Origin: a virus | Length of the DNA: 21,982 nucleotides | Virus record (IMG/VR): IMGVR_UViG_3300043544_000062 | Coordinates: 1-21,982 of that record | Strand: one strand, 5' to 3' | Shown here: positions 19,655 to 21,982 of the stretch, one piece after another | Position numbering within the stretch: position 1 is the first letter of the stretch | Layout: each line of letters begins with the position of its first letter | Program-made: the position numbers and the translations under genes | Notes under the pieces: generated by a model | Seen by the model: the letters and a program-made list of their open reading frames with translations, nothing else | What the model was told of the DNA's origin: nothing | The model's database searches: none

Positions 19655-21982
19655 TTAAAATGGCTCAAAATCTTTATACGGAATTTCTTTACCTTTTGGC
19701 TTAAAAGCTCCTCTTAAAAATGACATTATCTTACTTCCTGGTTTAAACATTCCCCTTAAATACGGCAATTCCTTCAATTTCTTCAATTTCTTTATTACAA
19801 AAGTTTCGACCTTTGTCAAACTTACTATACTACTTTCTATTACTGACAATATCCTATAAAAAGTTTTTTGAATTGAAATACTTACTACTGATACTTCAGT
19901 CGTTATTAAATTTCTAAAATAAGTTCCAATCTTTTCTAAATTAGGAATGCTAATTTCTGTTGCTGCTAAATTTCTGAAATACTGACTAATCTTACTTAAA
20001 CTTGGCAATGAAACTTCTGTTACCATTAAACTTCTAAAAAATGAAACTACTTTTTCTAAACTTGGAATACTACTTTCTTCTACTGTCAAATTTCTAAAGT
20101 AATTTACAATTCTCTCTAAACTCGGTATGCTTATTTCTGTTGTTAATAAATTTCTAAAAAAACTTACAACCTTCTCTAAACTTGGGATACTTATTTCTGT
20201 GACTAATAAGTTTCTGAAAAAGGTAACAACTTTTGACAATCCGGCTACGCTAATTTCTGTTACTGCCAAAGATTTCAACCAAGTAATAGTTTTTGATATT
20301 GTTGCTACCGAACTTTCTACCACTGGCAAACTCCTGAAATACTGACTGATTTTAGTTAAACTCGGTAATGAAATTTCCGTCGTTGCTAAACTTTTAAATA
20401 ATCCTTTAAATAAACTGACAATGCTACTTTCTACTACTGATAATGTCCTATAAAAACTTTTAACCAAATTTATTGTTACTACCGATATTTCTGTCGCTAC
20501 CATTTCCACATAATAAACTGCTCCTGATATCTTATTGGCTATCAATTCGGCAACAGAAATAACAGTTGAACTCAGGGTTTGGTAGAATGTCTTAAGTAAA
20601 CTCATTACTGGTATTGAGATTTCAGTTACTACTAAACTCCTAAAAAATGATGCAACTTTACTCAATCCTGCAATACTGCTTTCAACTACCGATAAGCTTC
20701 TGAAATACTGACTGATTTTGGTTAAACTTGGAATTGAAATTTCCGTTGTTACTAAACTTTTAAATAATCCTTTAATTAAACTGACAATACTGCTTTCTAC
20801 TACTGATAAACTTCTGAAATAACTTGCTATTTTTTCTAAGCCTGGAATACTTATTTCAGTTGCCGCCAAACTTCTAAAGAAACTTGCAATTTTTGATAAA
20901 CCAGCCACGCTAACTTCTACTACTGAAAGAGATTTTAACCAAGTGATTACTTTTGAAATTGTGGGCACTGAAACTTCCGTAATCGCCATTGAAATTGTAT
21001 AGAGAAATGATTTTGTTAAATTCGCTACTGAACTTTCTACCACCGACAAGGTCTTAAACATTCCTTTTATCAAACTTACTATACTATTTTCAATTACTGA
21101 TAAAGTCCTATAAAAAGTTTTGGCTAAACTCATTACTACATTTGAAACTTCAGTCACTATTAAAGACCTAAAATAACTGACTATTCTTGATAAGCTGGCA
21201 ATACTGCTTTCAATAACTGATAGCAACCTTCCCAAAATCAATACACTTGATAAAGTAATAACCGATACTCCTGTTACAAACAAATTTTGATAATAAGTTT
21301 CGCCTACTGGTATCGTATAATCTACCGTAAGCTTTACATAATCAATATAGAAAGTAACAGCGGTGTTAGAGTTTCCCCTTACACTCCTTAATCTCATTCT
21401 TACCGTATCAGCGGTTCTCAAGTCTGAAAGGGTGATACCAGAAGTAACTTGATGAGTTTTAACTACATCAGAAGTTGGCTCAGTGTCATCACTCTGTTCA
21501 GTTCCCAATCCCGTTGTTCCTTTGAATGTTTGCCAATACTGAGTAGCAATAGAAGCAGTAGTGCTAACACGATACTCAAATTCTGTCGTTACAGAATTGA
21601 TAGTAGCCCCATCTGGGATTTCATCAGTAGAAAAAGCGGGAAATCCAAAATAAGCAGAAACTTCAGCATTTTTAGCTGGTGCGGCTGTAGCATAAACTCC
21701 ATCATCAGCATAGGCATTAGACGGGTTTGTATAACCAGTCGTTATTGGTGTATGATATGCGGCATATTTAGAAATACTTTTCCTATATTGTTTTATTAAA
21801 CTGGCAATACTACTTTCAACAACTGATAACAATTTTAACAAAGGCAATGCTTTTAATAAAGAACAAACTGCTACTTCTGTTGCGGCTAAAGTTTTATAAT
21901 AAGTTTGTCCCACCGCTACGCCATAATTTCTGACAAACGGCTGTGCCTGATAGGCATAATCCATTGTCTTTAAATCAATAGC
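19655..21982 (-). CDS. Virion repeat protein with an embedded beta-sandwich domain, possibly 5'-truncated
   Basis: At least 769 residues from ATG 21964, but the frame is open to the right edge and this ATG lacks the usual context, so the true start may lie outside. About 27 copies of a 20-residue unit, roughly FFRSLxVTEISIPSLxKxxx, run through the protein. Two copies lie before, and the rest after, a beta-sandwich-like domain (about residues 75-215: DGATINSVTTEFEYRV and AVTFYIDYVKLTVDY). Units alternate between TEIS and VESS types. The tail has two FKP units (LRGMFKPGSK, LRGAFKPKGK) and is basic. I recall similar repeats in phage structural proteins; function unknown, perhaps a decoration or fibre protein. 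Confidence 0.7.
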   Translation of the reverse strand, partial: AIDLKTMDYAYQAQPFVRNYGVAVGQTYYKTLAATEVAVCSLLKALPLLKLLSVVESSIASLIKQYRKSISKYAAYHTPITTGYTNPSNAYADDGVYATAAPAKNAEVSAYFGFPAFSTDEIPDGATINSVTTEFEYRVSTTASIATQYWQTFKGTTGLGTEQSDDTEPTSDVVKTHQVTSGITLSDLRTADTVRMRLRSVRGNSNTAVTFYIDYVKLTVDYTIPVGETYYQNLFVTGVSVITLSSVLILGRLLSVIESSIASLSRIVSYFRSLIVTEVSNVVMSLAKTFYRTLSVIENSIVSLIKGMFKTLSVVESSVANLTKSFLYTISMAITEVSVPTISKVITWLKSLSVVEVSVAGLSKIASFFRSLAATEISIPGLEKIASYFRSLSVVESSIVSLIKGLFKSLVTTEISIPSLTKISQYFRSLSVVESSIAGLSKVASFFRSLVVTEISIPVMSLLKTFYQTLSSTVISVAELIANKISGAVYYVEMVATEISVVTINLVKSFYRTLSVVESSIVSLFKGLFKSLATTEISLPSLTKISQYFRSLPVVESSVATISKTITWLKSLAVTEISVAGLSKVVTFFRNLLVTEISIPSLEKVVSFFRNLLTTEISIPSLERIVNYFRNLTVEESSIPSLEKVVSFFRSLMVTEVSLPSLSKISQYFRNLAATEISIPNLEKIGTYFRNLITTEVSVVSISIQKTFYRILSVIESSIVSLTKVETFVIKKLKKLKELPYLRGMFKPGSKIMSFLRGAFKPKGKEIPYKDFEPF
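19800..21304 (-). repeat. Tandem ~60-base repeats inside the virion repeat protein
   Basis: About 25 units of 57-60 bases, each encoding about 19-20 residues with Arg-x-Leu, then Glu-x-Ser, then Leu-x-Lys. Neighbouring units are diverged in DNA, but several blocks recur (for example, the SQYFRSL-containing blocks). The array could change length by recombination. Confidence 0.7.

Noticed and set aside
19805-19815. An AAAGGTCG copy inside the repeat-protein gene
   Set aside because: No start codon at the usual distance; treated as coincidence.
19800-21304. The regular DNA repeats considered as a CRISPR array
   Set aside because: The repeats are coding, in frame, diverged and without unique spacers.

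Overview
The window is most of the structural, lysis and early/replication part of an AT-rich, tailed bacteriophage (or prophage) genome with siphovirus-like head-tail genes. Every gene I can support lies on the minus strand, so the window is read from the right edge to the left. The host is probably a bacterium: there are near-consensus sigma70 promoters (one perfect TTGACA-17-TATAAT), DnaA-box sequences and intrinsic terminators. I cannot name the host phylum. Most genes lack a Shine-Dalgarno (SD) sequence at normal spacing. They start in the context TATG behind an A/T-rich leader, often with a distant AAAAGGTCG element.

Layout in transcription order. (1) 21982-11288, virion module: a repeat protein with about 27 copies of a 20-residue unit, head-tail connector, head-closure protein, HK97 gp10-like protein, tail terminator, tail tube, tail-assembly chaperones joined by a -1 frameshift site, tape measure, tail hub, and two tail-tip/fibre proteins. 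(2) 11210-7465, accessory and lysis module: a PurD-like ATP-grasp enzyme, a HELIE-motif metalloprotein, a two-helix holin candidate, an HNH endonuclease with NUMOD3-like repeats followed by a remnant of a second holin-like gene, a 53-aa basic peptide, a second two-helix membrane protein with its own promoter, and a membrane-anchored lysozyme. (3) 7464-7138, intergenic control region: intrinsic terminator, two DnaA-box-like 9-mers, a palindrome and a consensus promoter, together a candidate replication origin. (4) 7137-524, early/replication module of small genes. It includes a RadC-type JAMM protein, a two-zinc-finger MucR-like protein, a PD-(D/E)XK nuclease, a gp32-like zinc SSB with a bacterial-SSB-type acidic tail, and a winged-helix protein. 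The winged-helix gene is preceded by a promoter, a competing-hairpin leader and a tiny leader ORF. A zinc-ribbon peptide and a 60-aa sigma-region-4-like protein follow. (5) 1-417: the 5' part of a secreted HtrA/trypsin-like protease gene with a perfect SD and about 48% G+C, against about 32% in the adjacent phage DNA. This is a likely prophage-host junction, recent acquisition or assembly join.

Terminase, portal, capsid, polymerase and integrase are not in the window. The most unusual signals are the attenuator-like leader at 2003-2092, the recurrent AAAAGGTCG leader element, the candidate origin at 7186-7365, and the ATP-grasp enzyme between tail and lysis genes.
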